From Rubrivivax sp. (GTDB taxonomy: Bacteria; Pseudomonadota; Gammaproteobacteria; Burkholderiales; Burkholderiaceae_C): a stretch of DNA of 64,000 bases. The position numbers and the translations under genes are program-made. The stretch spans positions 124,001 to 188,000 of the forward strand of contig JALHMT010000008.1 of assembly GCA_022843905.1 (NCBI GenBank). The letters run 5' to 3'. This document shows, piece after piece, positions 1 to 8,555 of this stretch (position 1 is the stretch's first letter; each line of letters opens with the position of its first letter). Under the pieces are notes generated by a model that saw only the letters and a program-made list of their open reading frames with translations, searched no databases and was not told the origin of the DNA.

Positions 1-2804
1 AAGGACCGCCGCCTTCGGCTGCGCCGCACGTCGCTTGCGGCGGCTGGCAGGTGCAGCTGTTCGGCGGCGTGGAGGCGTTTGCGCCGACCCGGTCGCTGCG
101 ACGCTGGCCGTCGCGCGCCGTGGCAGCCCTGCTGGCCCGACTGGCACTTCAGCCCGACCGCGCCCATGCGCGAGAGGAGATGGTCGAACTGCTCTGGCCG
201 GGCGTGTCGCTGGACGTCGGGCGCAATCGCCTGCGCCAGACCCTGTCGACGCTGAAGAACCTGCTGGAATCGCCGGCCGCGGGTGTCGGCCCGGTGCTGC
301 AGGCGGATCGGCTGACCATCCGGGTGCTGCCTCAGGTGCTGGACAGCGACGCCCGTCGCTTCGATCGCCTGGTGCGGGCCGGCCAGCCGGTCCAGGCCCT
401 GGCGCTGTACCGGGACGAGTTCATGCCCGGTTTCTACGAGGAATGGGTGATCGACGAGCGTCGCCGCTTGGCCGCCCTTCGCGAACGCGCGCTCGACGCC
501 GTAGGCCAGGGGCTGCCGAAGCGAGCATCCCCGACTGGCCGGGCCTCTTCGGCCTGTTCGCCCGAATCGAGCGGCGGCGGGGATGAACTGGCGGCAGCGG
601 TGGCGGTTCCCACCGGCCTGCCGCATTACTGGACCCGGCCTTTCGGCGTCGAGCTGACCGCGTCGCGCCTGCGCGCACTGGCCTGTGCGCAAAGGCTGGT
701 CACGGTCGTCGGGCCGGGCGGCAGCGGCAAGACGCGGCTGGCCGTCGAGGTCGGACAGGCGCTGCAACTGGCGCCGGAGTGGTCGGTCGAAGGCGGCCAC
801 CCGCGTTTCGATCGAGTCGCCTTCGTGCCGCTGGTGGCCTGCAGCGATGCGGCCCAGGCGATGGACGCGCTGTGTTCGGCCCTGGGCATCGAGAGCGGCG
901 ACCGCGACCTGCACCAGCGGCTGCGAACCGCCCTGTCGGGACAGCGCACGCTGCTGGTGCTGGACAACGTCGAGCAGATCGTCGACCACTTCGCCACCGA
1001 CATTGCGCAACTGCTGGCGTTCGTGCCTTCGCTGCACCTTCTTGTGACCTCGCGCCGTCTGCTGGAGATCGATGGCGAAACGGCCTTCGAACTGGACGGG
1101 CTGGCGTTGCCCGCCGCCGACCTGCCCCTGCCCGACGCCGGCGCCAGTCCGGCGGTCGCGCTCTTCGTCGACCGGGCGCGGGCGGCGCGCGCGGACTTCC
1201 GCCTCGGTGCGGGCAATCTCGAGGCCGTGATCGCGCTGGTGCGGCTGTTGTCCGGCATGCCGCTGGCCATCGAACTGGCGGCTTCGCGCGTGCGCAACCT
1301 CTCACCCCAGGATCTGCTGTCGCGCCTGCAGACGGGCGCCGGCTCGCCCATGCTCGACCTGCTGGCCCGCGGAGCGCAGAGGCCGTCCATCGACACGAGG
1401 CACGCGTCCATGCGGCACGTGGTGGCCTGGAGCTGGCGGCAGCTGACGTCAGCACAGCTCGCCATGGTCCAGGCGCTGTCGATCTTCACCGTGCCCGCGC
1501 GACTGGACGCCGTCGCCGCCGCGTCAGGCAGCGACGCCGGCTCGGCCGAGGAAACGCTGGGCGGACTGCAGGACGCCTCGCTGGTGCGGCGCCTGGAGGA
1601 CGACCACGGCCGGCGGCGCTGGATGCTGCTGGAGCCGGTGCGCGAGTTCGCGGCAGAGCAGTGCGATCCCGCGCGCGCGCGCCAGGCTCGCCAGCGCGTG
1701 CGACAGTGGCTCGTCGCCATCGCAGCTGCCACGGTACGGCAAGGGCCGGCTGCCGTGGCGCCGGAGCTCGGGCTCCTGCACGCGGCCATCGTCTCTGCGC
1801 CCGCCGACGGTGCTTCGCGCCAGGCTCTGAAGCTGGCGGTGGCCTTTCGGGACTACTGGGAGACCGACTGCCCGCCCCTGACGGTGCTGCAGGCGCTGGA
1901 GCAGGCGCTCGGTGACATCGACGACCGACCCATGCGCGCCGACGCGCTGGAGTTGCTGTCCTTCGGACGCGGCGCTGCGGGTTTCGTTGCCGAAGCGCTG
2001 GCCCATGCCGATGCCGGCATCGAGGCGGCCACGGACGATCGCCAGCGCTCGTTGGCGTTGGCGCGCTGGGCCTGGGCGACCTACCTGGCGGGCCGACTGC
2101 AGACCGACTTCGACACGCCCCTGGCCGAGTCGGCTCGCCTGGCCGAACGCTCGGGCGACCGCGTGGCGCAGGCCACCGTGCTGCGGCTTCAGGGCCTGCT
2201 GCTGGCGAACCTGCGGCTGGACTACGCGGGCGCCGAGAAGATGCTTGCACGGGCGCAGCGCCTGTGGGAGGAGGCCGGCAACCGGCAGGCGGCTTCCTGG
2301 GCCCTGATCAACCGTGCCGCGATGTGGGTGTGGCTCGGCCGCGTCGACGAGGGACTGGCAGCCCACGAGGCCTGCGAGCGGCTGGCCCTGACCGACGGCA
2401 ACTGGGTCGGCTTGATGACTGTGGCTCGGCAGATCGGGCGCATCCACATCCGCCAGCGGCGACCGCAGGAGGCCGCGGCGGCCCTGCGACGCAGCCTGCG
2501 CGTGGCCTGGGCGCGTCATCACGTGCAGCATGCCTTGCACGCGCTGCTGCATCTGTCGCACGCGCTGGCGTTGGGCGACGACCTGAGCAGGGCGGCGCGC
2601 CTGCACGGGTTTGCCGTGGGGCACTGGGCCCGCGTGTACGGCGAGATCAACCCCATCGAGGCGCGAGAGATGCGGCGCGCGCGCCGGCTGCTGCGCGTGC
2701 GCATGGGGGGATTGCGTACCGAGTCGCTCTTGGTCGAGTCCGTGGGCATGACACTGGCGCAGGCCACCGCACTGGGGCTGTCGGAGGCGCAGACGGTGTC
2801 CTGA
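1..2804 (+). CDS. BTAD-type transcriptional regulator with NB-ARC/AAA ATPase and TPR-like region (5' truncated)
   Basis: The frame is open to the window edge and the residues before the first GTG (51) read like the usual start of this family (GWQVQLFGGVEA), so the true start lies upstream. An N-terminal OmpR-like winged helix plus bacterial transcriptional activation domain spans about residues 1-150 counted from the GTG. A P-loop ATPase follows, with Walker A GPGGSGKT at 221-228 and Walker B LLVLDNVEQ. The last 400 residues are helical and repeat-like, as in TPR regions of SARP/LuxR-like ATPase regulators. Proteins of this build are STAND-class signal switches that bind ATP and activate transcription. 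The target is unknown; the next gene, amt, is on the same strand 123 bases downstream. Confidence 0.8.
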   Translation, partial: GPPPSAAPHVACGGWQVQLFGGVEAFAPTRSLRRWPSRAVAALLARLALQPDRAHAREEMVELLWPGVSLDVGRNRLRQTLSTLKNLLESPAAGVGPVLQADRLTIRVLPQVLDSDARRFDRLVRAGQPVQALALYRDEFMPGFYEEWVIDERRRLAALRERALDAVGQGLPKRASPTGRASSACSPESSGGGDELAAAVAVPTGLPHYWTRPFGVELTASRLRALACAQRLVTVVGPGGSGKTRLAVEVGQALQLAPEWSVEGGHPRFDRVAFVPLVACSDAAQAMDALCSALGIESGDRDLHQRLRTALSGQRTLLVLDNVEQIVDHFATDIAQLLAFVPSLHLLVTSRRLLEIDGETAFELDGLALPAADLPLPDAGASPAVALFVDRARAARADFRLGAGNLEAVIALVRLLSGMPLAIELAASRVRNLSPQDLLSRLQTGAGSPMLDLLARGAQRPSIDTRHASMRHVVAWSWRQLTSAQLAMVQALSIFTVPARLDAVAAASGSDAGSAEETLGGLQDASLVRRLEDDHGRRRWMLLEPVREFAAEQCDPARARQARQRVRQWLVAIAAATVRQGPAAVAPELGLLHAAIVSAPADGASRQALKLAVAFRDYWETDCPPLTVLQALEQALGDIDDRPMRADALELLSFGRGAAGFVAEALAHADAGIEAATDDRQRSLALARWAWATYLAGRLQTDFDTPLAESARLAERSGDRVAQATVLRLQGLLLANLRLDYAGAEKMLARAQRLWEEAGNRQAASWALINRAAMWVWLGRVDEGLAAHEACERLALTDGNWVGLMTVARQIGRIHIRQRRPQEAAAALRRSLRVAWARHHVQHALHALLHLSHALALGDDLSRAARLHGFAVGHWARVYGEINPIEAREMRRARRLLRVRMGGLRTESLLVESVGMTLAQATALGLSEAQTVS

Positions 2805-2927
2805 GGGCGCGCCCGGCTTTGCGCACAGCCGCGCAGTCGGCCCCAGGGCTCCCTCATTCGCGGTGTTGCCGGAAGTCACGTCTGGTAGCAAAACCCCGCA
2901 ACCGACGAACGACGAGGAGAGGGACGC

Positions 2928-4238
2928 ATGCCGCTGGTGAACTTGCGCGCTGGGAGGCGCCTGCTCGCGGCTGCCACCATGACGCTGGGTGGGTCCTGGG
3001 CGGGAGCGGCGTGGGCTGCTCCCGCCCCTGCACTCAACGGTGCCGACACCGCCTGGATGCTCATCTGCACGGTGCTCGTGCTGCTGATGACCATGCCCGG
3101 CATCATCCTGTTCTACGGCGGCATGCTGCGCACGAAGAACTCCTTGTCCATCGTGGCGCATACCGTGGCGGCCTCGGCCGTCATCACGCTGACCTGGGCG
3201 ATGGTCGGCTACTCCATCGCCTTCACGCCCGGCAACGGCTTCCTGGGCGGAGCCGACCGTCTGTTCGCCGAGGGCCTGATCGGCCTGGGTGCCACCGCGC
3301 ATGCGATCGCACCCACGATCCCCGAGGCGGCGTTCTTCATGTTCCAGCTGGCCTTCGCCATCATCACCTTCGCCATCATCCTGGGCGCGACGGCCGAGCG
3401 CATGCGCCTGGGTGCCGCGGTGGTCTTCGCCGCCCTGTGGTCGGTCGTCGTCTACGCACCGGTGGCGCACTGGGTCTGGCACCCGACCGGCTGGCTCGCC
3501 GGCATGGGGCACATGGACTTTGCCGGCGGCACCGTGGTGCACATTGCCTCGGGTGCCAGCGGTCTGGCAGCTGCCTGGGTGCTGGGCCCGCGGCACGGCT
3601 TCGGCCGCGAGCCCATGGTGCCGCACAACCTGATGATCACCGTGCTGGGTGCCGGCCTGCTGTGGGCCGGCTGGTTCGGCTTCAATGCAGGCTCCACCTT
3701 CGAAGCCAGCGGCCGGGCCGCCGGGGCCCTGCTCACGACCCAGGTCGCGGCCTGCGCCGGCGCCATGCTGTGGGGCTTCTGCGAATACATCCATCGCGGC
3801 CAGTGGAGCGTGCTGGGATCGATGACGGGCGCCATCGCGGGCCTCATCGCCGTCACGCCGGCGTCGGGCTTCGTCAACATCTACGGCGCCCTGACCATCG
3901 GGGCCATTTCGGGCGTGGTGTGTTTCATCTGCGTCGTCAACTTCAAGGCGCGCACCGGCATCGACGACGCCCTGGACGTCTTTGCCCTGCACGGCGTGGG
4001 CGGCCTGGTGGGCACGGTGCTGACCCCCGTCTTCGCCACCACCCGGATCGCGCCCGTCACCGCCACCGTATGGACCAACCTGGTCGGCGGCCTGACCGTG
4101 ATGGTCTACGCCGCGGCCGCCACCTGGGTCATCCTGCGCCTGATGGGTCTGGTGGCGCGGCTGCGCGTCAACGTCGAGCAGGAGCGCATGGGGCTGGACA
4201 TCGCCCAGCACGGCGAAATGCTCTCACCCAAAGCCTGA
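2928..4238 (+). CDS. amt: Ammonium transporter, Amt family (orphan copy)
   Basis: 436-residue inner-membrane channel for ammonia/ammonium. After a signal-like segment (about 1-32) there are eleven hydrophobic helices. The pore signature is intact: Asp197 in DFAGGTVVH, and twin histidines His205 and His355, exactly 150 residues apart as in E. coli AmtB (168/318). GAGGAGAGGG lies 5 bases before the ATG. Unlike the second transporter of this window (53529-54941) it has no glnK beside it and no GG-N10-GC promoter was found in the 123-base gap. It is followed by a 62-bp tandem repeat whose first ribosome site starts 2 bases after the stop codon. Family assignment is firm; whether it is a transporter or a sensor is open. 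Confidence 0.93.
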   Translation: MPLVNLRAGRRLLAAATMTLGGSWAGAAWAAPAPALNGADTAWMLICTVLVLLMTMPGIILFYGGMLRTKNSLSIVAHTVAASAVITLTWAMVGYSIAFTPGNGFLGGADRLFAEGLIGLGATAHAIAPTIPEAAFFMFQLAFAIITFAIILGATAERMRLGAAVVFAALWSVVVYAPVAHWVWHPTGWLAGMGHMDFAGGTVVHIASGASGLAAAWVLGPRHGFGREPMVPHNLMITVLGAGLLWAGWFGFNAGSTFEASGRAAGALLTTQVAACAGAMLWGFCEYIHRGQWSVLGSMTGAIAGLIAVTPASGFVNIYGALTIGAISGVVCFICVVNFKARTGIDDALDVFALHGVGGLVGTVLTPVFATTRIAPVTATVWTNLVGGLTVMVYAAAATWVILRLMGLVARLRVNVEQERMGLDIAQHGEMLSPKA

Positions 4239-4251
4239 TGGAGTCCTGGGC

Positions 4252-4375
4252 ATGAGCGCGACGGGCCGCTCCCAAGCGCTCATCCCGGAGTGCGCAGCAC
4301 GGAGGTTGGTCCAATGAGCGCGACGGGCCGCTCCCAAGCGCTCATCCCGGAGTGCGCAGCACGGAGGTTGGTTCA
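4252..4375 (+). repeat. Two tandem 62-bp direct repeats, each a mini-ORF with hairpin
   Basis: Unit 1 (4252-4313) and unit 2 (4314-4375) differ at one base (C4311 versus T4373). Each begins ATGAGCGC and contains its reverse complement GCGCTCAT 16 bases later (4252-4259/4276-4283 and 4314-4321/4338-4345), so each start codon sits in a stem. Each unit ends with GGAGG placed for the next ATG. Read as protein, each gives a 21-residue peptide beginning MSATGRSQ, whose TGA overlaps the next ATG (ATGA at 4314 and 4376). This chains amt to the small gene at 4376. Whether the peptides are made is unknown; the alternative is a palindromic repeat element. Confidence 0.85.
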
Positions 4376-4768
4376 ATGAGCTCGCCGGGCGACAGCCAGA
4401 TCATGAACTATGTGGTGCGCATGGTCGTGCCGCTGCGACGCGAGTTCGGCCGCCAGCTCGATGTCACCCAGTTCCTGCACGACCGCCGGTACGCGCGCGA
4501 GGTGCTGGCCGAAGCGCTGGGCAGCCAGGACCCGCGCCTGCGCGCCTATGCGGAGTACGTGCAGGGCCGCATGCACGGCGCACGCATCGCCACGCCATCT
4601 CCCTTGCCCGTGGCCGCGCCGGGACTGGCGGCGGCCGGGGGCGTGCCCGGCGTGGTTGCCGAATCCGTGGTGCCGCCCTCGGCGCCGGCCGTGCCCTCGA
4701 CCGACAGCCTCAGCGAAGAAGAGCTGCGCGCCCGGGTGATGAAGAAGTACACGGGCGGCCTGCGCTGA
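4376..4768 (+). CDS. Conserved small protein of unknown function
   Basis: 130 residues from the ATG at 4376, chosen because GGAGG (4363-4367) lies 8 bases upstream and the ATG overlaps the stop of the preceding mini-ORF. I do not recognise a family. The N-terminal half (about 1-65) looks helical and charged, with many Arg and Glu residues. Residues 66-105 are an Ala/Pro/Val-rich linker. The tail SEEELRARVMKKYTGGLR is a short charged helix. There is no signal peptide or membrane segment, so it should be cytoplasmic. Its place after amt and the repeat suggests co-transcription with amt, but nothing in the protein indicates a nitrogen role. Confidence 0.7.
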   Translation: MSSPGDSQIMNYVVRMVVPLRREFGRQLDVTQFLHDRRYAREVLAEALGSQDPRLRAYAEYVQGRMHGARIATPSPLPVAAPGLAAAGGVPGVVAESVVPPSAPAVPSTDSLSEEELRARVMKKYTGGLR

Positions 4769-4799
4769 GCCAGGCGTTCGAGGCGCGCGAAGCCGAAGC

Positions 4800-4818
4800 G
4801 GGCCGGCGTGGCCGGCCC
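4800..4818. terminator. GC-rich hairpin between convergent genes
   Basis: GGGCCGGC-GTG-GCCGGCCC is a perfect 8-bp stem with a 3-base loop, centred in the 72-base gap between the small gene ending at 4768 and pntB ending at 4841. No U-run follows on either strand, so intrinsic termination is only likely. Confidence 0.45.
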
Positions 4819-4840
4819 TCGTGCTGCAGGCGCGGCCCCG

Positions 4841-6292
4841 CTACTCGACGGCCTTGACCATGTCCTCCACGACCTTCTTGGCGTCGCCGAAGACCATCAT
4901 GGTCTTGTCCATGTAGAACAGCTCGTTGTCCAGGCCGGCGTAGCCGCTGGCCATCGAGCGCTTGTTCACGATCACCGTCTTGGCCTTGTAGGCCTCCAGG
5001 ATGGGCATGCCGTAGATCGCGCTGCCCTTCACGTGCGCAGCAGGGTTCACCACGTCGTTGGCGCCCAGGATGATGGCCACGTCGGCCTGGCCGAACTCGC
5101 CGTTGATGTCTTCCATCTCGAAGACCTGGTCGTAGGGCACCTCGGCCTCGGCCAGCAGCACGTTCATGTGGCCCGGCATGCGGCCCGCCACCGGGTGGAT
5201 GGCGTACTTCACGGTGATGCCCTTGGCCGTGAGCTTGGCCGCCAGCTCCTTCACCGCGTGCTGCGCGCGCGCCACCGCGAGACCGTAGCCCGGCACGATG
5301 ACGACGGTCTCGGCGTTGCCCAGCACGAAGGCGGCGTCGTCGGCGCTGCCGCTCTTGACGTTGCGCTGCGCGCCGCCGCCCGAAGCCGCGGTCGCGGCTT
5401 CGCCCCCGAAGCCGCCCAGGATGACGTTGAAGAACGAGCGGTTCATCGCCTTGCACATGATGTAGCTCAGGATCGCGCCCGAGCTGCCCACCAGCGAACC
5501 GGCGATGATCAGCATGCTGTTGTTCAGGCTGAAGCCGATGCCGGCCGCCGCCCAGCCCGAGTAGCTGTTGAGCATGGACACCACCACCGGCATGTCGGCG
5601 CCGCCGATCGGGATGATGATCAGCACGCCCAGCACGAAGGCGATGGCCAGCATGGCGAAGAACATCGGCCAGCTCTCGGTGAGCGAGAAGCCCACGCCCA
5701 GCACCAGCATGGCGATGCCCAGCACCAGGTTGAGCATGTGCTGCCCGCCGAAGGTCACCGGCGCGCCCTGGAACAGGCGGAACTTGTACTTGCCGCTGAG
5801 CTTGCCGAAAGCAATGACCGAGCCGCTGAAGGTGATGGCGCCGATGGCGCCGCCCAGGAAGAGCTCGAACTTGTTGCCGAAGGGGATGGGCGGCGCGGTG
5901 CCGTCGGCGGCGCGCTGCACGATCTGGAAGGCCCAGGGCTCGGCCACCACCGCCACGGCGATGAAGACCGCGGCCAGGCCGATCATGCTGTGCATGAAGG
6001 CCACCAGCTCGGGCATCTTGGTCATCTCGACGCGCTTGGCCATGATGGCCCCCAGCGCACCGCCGACCACCAGGCCGCCCAGCACCCAGACCATGCCCTG
6101 CGCGCGGGTCTGGCCCATGTCGGCCGACAGCTTGACGATCAGCGCCGCCGTGGTCAGCACGGCGATGGTCATGCCGATCATGCCGAACAGGTTGCCGCGG
6201 ATCGACGTGGTCGGGTGGCTCAGGCCCTTCAGCGCCTGGATGAAGCACACGCTGGCGACGAGGTACAGCAGCGTGACGAGGTTGAGACTCAT
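4841..6292 (-). CDS. pntB: NAD(P) transhydrogenase, beta subunit
   Basis: 483 residues. Membrane-bound proton-translocating transhydrogenase: NADH + NADP+ to NAD+ + NADPH, driven by proton flow. The N-terminal half carries about nine hydrophobic helices. The C-terminal NADP(H)-binding domain III is recognisable by VIVPGYGLAVARAQHAVKEL and by AGRMPGHMNVLLAEA...YDQVFEMEDIN. I take the ATG at 6292 (MSLNLVTLLYLV), which overlaps the stop of pntAB by 4 bases; the open frame continues further upstream but without the family's sequence. It is the last gene of the pntAA-pntAB-pntB operon, convergent with the small gene at 4376. Confidence 0.95.
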   Translation of the reverse strand: MSLNLVTLLYLVASVCFIQALKGLSHPTTSIRGNLFGMIGMTIAVLTTAALIVKLSADMGQTRAQGMVWVLGGLVVGGALGAIMAKRVEMTKMPELVAFMHSMIGLAAVFIAVAVVAEPWAFQIVQRAADGTAPPIPFGNKFELFLGGAIGAITFSGSVIAFGKLSGKYKFRLFQGAPVTFGGQHMLNLVLGIAMLVLGVGFSLTESWPMFFAMLAIAFVLGVLIIIPIGGADMPVVVSMLNSYSGWAAAGIGFSLNNSMLIIAGSLVGSSGAILSYIMCKAMNRSFFNVILGGFGGEAATAASGGGAQRNVKSGSADDAAFVLGNAETVVIVPGYGLAVARAQHAVKELAAKLTAKGITVKYAIHPVAGRMPGHMNVLLAEAEVPYDQVFEMEDINGEFGQADVAIILGANDVVNPAAHVKGSAIYGMPILEAYKAKTVIVNKRSMASGYAGLDNELFYMDKTMMVFGDAKKVVEDMVKAVE

Positions 6293-6609
6293 TCCTTCGC
6301 TCCTGCGGCGGGCGCCTTCTTTTCCTTCTTTCTGAACATCTCCAGCATGCGCCGCGTGACGAGGAAGCCGCCGAAGACGTTCACCGCGCACAGCGCGACG
6401 GCGAGCACGCCCATGGTCTTGCCCAGCGTGGTCTCGGTCAGAGCCGCAGCCAGCATGGCGCCCACGATGACGATGGCGCTGATGGCGTTGGTGACGGCCA
6501 TCAAGGGCGTGTGCAGCGCGGGTGTGACGGTCCACACCACGTGGTAGCCCACGTAGATGGCCAGCACGAAGATGATCAGGTTGGTGATGGTGGGGCTGAC
6601 GAAGTCCAT
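6289..6609 (-). CDS. pntAB: NAD(P) transhydrogenase, alpha subunit part 2 (membrane segment)
   Basis: 106 residues forming the short membrane part of the alpha subunit. Three hydrophobic helices are visible (about 8-28, 38-58 and 65-85), ending in a Lys-rich cytoplasmic tail. In enterobacteria this segment is fused to the dehydrogenase domain; here alpha is split in two, the arrangement known from Rhodospirillum rubrum and common in alpha- and betaproteobacteria. It starts 3 bases after pntAA and overlaps pntB by 4 bases, so the three subunits are translationally linked and can be made in equal amounts. Confidence 0.93.
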   Translation of the reverse strand: MDFVSPTITNLIIFVLAIYVGYHVVWTVTPALHTPLMAVTNAISAIVIVGAMLAAALTETTLGKTMGVLAVALCAVNVFGGFLVTRRMLEMFRKKEKKAPAAGAKE

Positions 6610-6612
6610 GGC

Positions 6613-7728
6613 CTACTTTCTCTTCACTTCGCCCGACTGGGTCATCAGGCAGGCGACGACGATGTCGTCGTCCATCGGCACCTGGAAGCCGCCGTCCTTG
6701 GGCAGGACGAGCTTCAGGAAGTCGAGCACGTTGCGGGCGTACAGGCTGGAGCTGTCCGCTGCCACCAGCGCCGGGATGTTGGTCTCGCCGATGAGCGTGA
6801 CACCGTGCTTGATCACGGTCTTGCCGGCTTCGGTGAGCGGGCAGTTGCCGCCCGCGGGTGCGGCCATGTCGACGATCACGGAGCCCGGCTTCATGCTGCG
6901 CACCATGTCTTCGGTGATCAGCACCGGTGCGGCGCGGCCCGGGATCAGCGCGGTGCTGATCACGATGTCGGCGGCGGCGACCTTCTTGGCCACCTCGACC
7001 TTCTGGCGGTCGAGCCAGCTCTGCGGCATCGGCTTGGCGTAGCCGCCCACGCCTTCGGCGGCTTCCTTCTCTTCCGGCGTGTCGTAGCTGACGTCGATGA
7101 ACTTCGCGCCGAGCGACTCGACCTGTTCCTTCACCGAAGGCCGCACGTCGGAGGCCTCGATCACCGCGCCCAGGCGCTTGGCCGTGGCGATGGCCTGCAG
7201 CCCGGCCACGCCCACGCCCAGGATGACGACGCGTGCGGCCTTGATGGTGCCGGCCGCGGTCATCAGCATCGGGAAGAGGCGCTGGTACTTGTCGGCCGCC
7301 ATCATCACCGCCTTGTAGCCGGCGATGTTGGCCTGCGAGCTCAGCACGTCCATGCTCTGCGCGCGCGTGGTGCGCGGCGCGGCTTCGAGCGCGAAGCTGG
7401 TCAGGCCGGCCGCGGCCAGGCGGGCGAGGTTGTCCTTGTCGAAGGGGTTGAGCATGCCGACCAGGGCCGCGCCGCTCTTCATCGCGGGGAGTTCGTCGAC
7501 CGACGGGCTGCGCACCTTCAGGACCAGGTCACAGCCGAGAGCCCCTGCGCGGTCGGTGATCTCCGCGCCGGCGGCCAGGTAGGCGTCGTCGGTGGCACTC
7601 GCGGCCACGCCGGCGCCGGACTGCACCTTCACCGTGTGGCCCTGGGCCTTGAGCTTCTTCGCGGTTTCGGGCGTGACGGCCACGCGCGTTTCGCCCGCCG
7701 CTGTTTCGAGCGGGACACCAATCAGCAT
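6613..7728 (-). CDS. pntAA: NAD(P) transhydrogenase, alpha subunit part 1 (NAD-binding)
   Basis: 371-residue soluble domain I that binds NAD(H). It shows the AlaDH/PNT N-terminal fold (MLIGVPLETAAGETRVAVTPETAKKL) and a Rossmann segment (VVILGVGVAGLQAIATAKRLGAVIEASDVR), followed by the DIVISTALIPGRAAPVLIT motif of the family. GGCGAGGAGAAC precedes the ATG. It is the first gene of the operon; the promoter should lie in the 89-base gap to the divergent Nudix gene. A weak pair is TTGTGT/ATACCT with 17-base spacing on the minus strand. Confidence 0.95.
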   Translation of the reverse strand: MLIGVPLETAAGETRVAVTPETAKKLKAQGHTVKVQSGAGVAASATDDAYLAAGAEITDRAGALGCDLVLKVRSPSVDELPAMKSGAALVGMLNPFDKDNLARLAAAGLTSFALEAAPRTTRAQSMDVLSSQANIAGYKAVMMAADKYQRLFPMLMTAAGTIKAARVVILGVGVAGLQAIATAKRLGAVIEASDVRPSVKEQVESLGAKFIDVSYDTPEEKEAAEGVGGYAKPMPQSWLDRQKVEVAKKVAAADIVISTALIPGRAAPVLITEDMVRSMKPGSVIVDMAAPAGGNCPLTEAGKTVIKHGVTLIGETNIPALVAADSSSLYARNVLDFLKLVLPKDGGFQVPMDDDIVVACLMTQSGEVKRK

Positions 7729-7817
7729 GGGCTGTTCTCCTCGCCGGGTCTAGGTATTTGGGGTCGGTAAGCTAACACAAGTCGGCAGCCCGCTCAGGTG
7801 GCGACTACCATGACCGA

Positions 7818-8339
7818 ATGAGCTTGGAGCGCTTCAAACCCGGGGTCACCGTCGCCGCCATCATCGAATCCGGCGGCCGCTACCTGCTCGTGGAGGAGCT
7901 CACGCCGGAGGGCCTGCGGCTGAACAATCCGGCCGGTCATCTGGAGCAGGGCGAAACGCCGCTGCAGGCCGTGATGCGGGAAGCCCTGGAAGAGACAGCC
8001 TGCCGCTTCGAGCCGCAAGCACTGCTGGGGCTGTACCTGTCGCGCTTCGTGCGGCCTGGTCGCGACGGCGCCGTGGCCGAGGATGTCACCTACCTGCGAC
8101 TGGCCTATGCCGGTACCTGCGGGCCTCCCGAGCCGGGCCGCCTGCTCGACAGCCCCGTGCAGCGCACGCTGTGGCTGACGCCGCAGGAGATCCGCGACTC
8201 GCGCGAGCGGCATCGCAGCCCGCTGCTGCTGCGATGCATCGAAGACCATCTGGCAGGCCGGCGCTTTCCGCTGGAGGCGGTGTTCGCCGACCCATCGCTG
8301 CTGCAGCCCGAGCTGAAGCACCCGGACCCGGCCGGCTGA
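7818..8339 (+). CDS. Nudix hydrolase
   Basis: 173-residue cytoplasmic pyrophosphohydrolase. The Nudix box spans residues 40-61: Gly40, Glu46, Arg54, Glu55 and the Glu58-Glu59 metal pair are present, while the final Gly of the consensus is Ala61. The rest resembles the NudJ/phosphatase-like group (FKPGVTVAAII, LRLNNPAGHLEQGE), which acts on thiamine pyrophosphate and nucleotides. In relatives such genes often precede the tRNA thiolase mnmA; here the next gene is a transporter after a 216-base gap, so it stands alone. The substrate cannot be read from sequence. Confidence 0.85.
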   Translation: MSLERFKPGVTVAAIIESGGRYLLVEELTPEGLRLNNPAGHLEQGETPLQAVMREALEETACRFEPQALLGLYLSRFVRPGRDGAVAEDVTYLRLAYAGTCGPPEPGRLLDSPVQRTLWLTPQEIRDSRERHRSPLLLRCIEDHLAGRRFPLEAVFADPSLLQPELKHPDPAG

Positions 8340-8404
8340 TTCCGTCGACGAGCGGAAGCAGGGTGAGTCCGCCTCGAGCCGGGTTGCGCACGCATGCGCA
8401 CGTG

Positions 8405-8420
8405 TGGCATGTTTCCTGCG
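8405..8420 (+). promoter_or_regulatory. Candidate sigma-54 promoter for the aap operon
   Basis: TGGCATG-TTTC-CTGCG matches the sigma-54 consensus TGGCACG-N4-TTGCA at eleven of twelve important positions when C/T at the -12 thymine is allowed, with the obligatory GG (8406-8407) and GC (8418-8419) separated by 10 bases. It is 136 bases before aapJ. A perfect palindrome TGCGCA-CGCA-TGCGCA (8385-8400) lies directly upstream. No clear NtrC box was found nearby. Confidence 0.55.
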
Positions 8421-8555
8421 TGGAGGCCATGCGGAAATCGCATGTCCCCATGCTACGTAGAAGCGCGGGGGGCGCCGGTTGGGGTTGCTTCCTATACTCC
8501 CGCCGCACCGCTTCGGGGCAGCAGCTTTGTCCCCACCAACCAGGAGTTCGTCAAG

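Noticed and set aside
1524..4211. 895-codon open frame on the minus strand across the regulator and amt
   Set aside because: It is antisense to two well-supported genes, is rich in His/Arg/Gly/Gln as expected for a GC-rich shadow frame, and shows no family motif.
4808..6547. 579-codon plus-strand open frame over pntB
   Set aside because: Low-complexity His/Asp/Gly-rich translation, antisense to conserved pnt genes.
8492..8497. TATACT as a sigma-70 -10 box for aapJ
   Set aside because: No acceptable -35 box lies 16-18 bases upstream; the sigma-54 match at 8405 is better, although both could be used.
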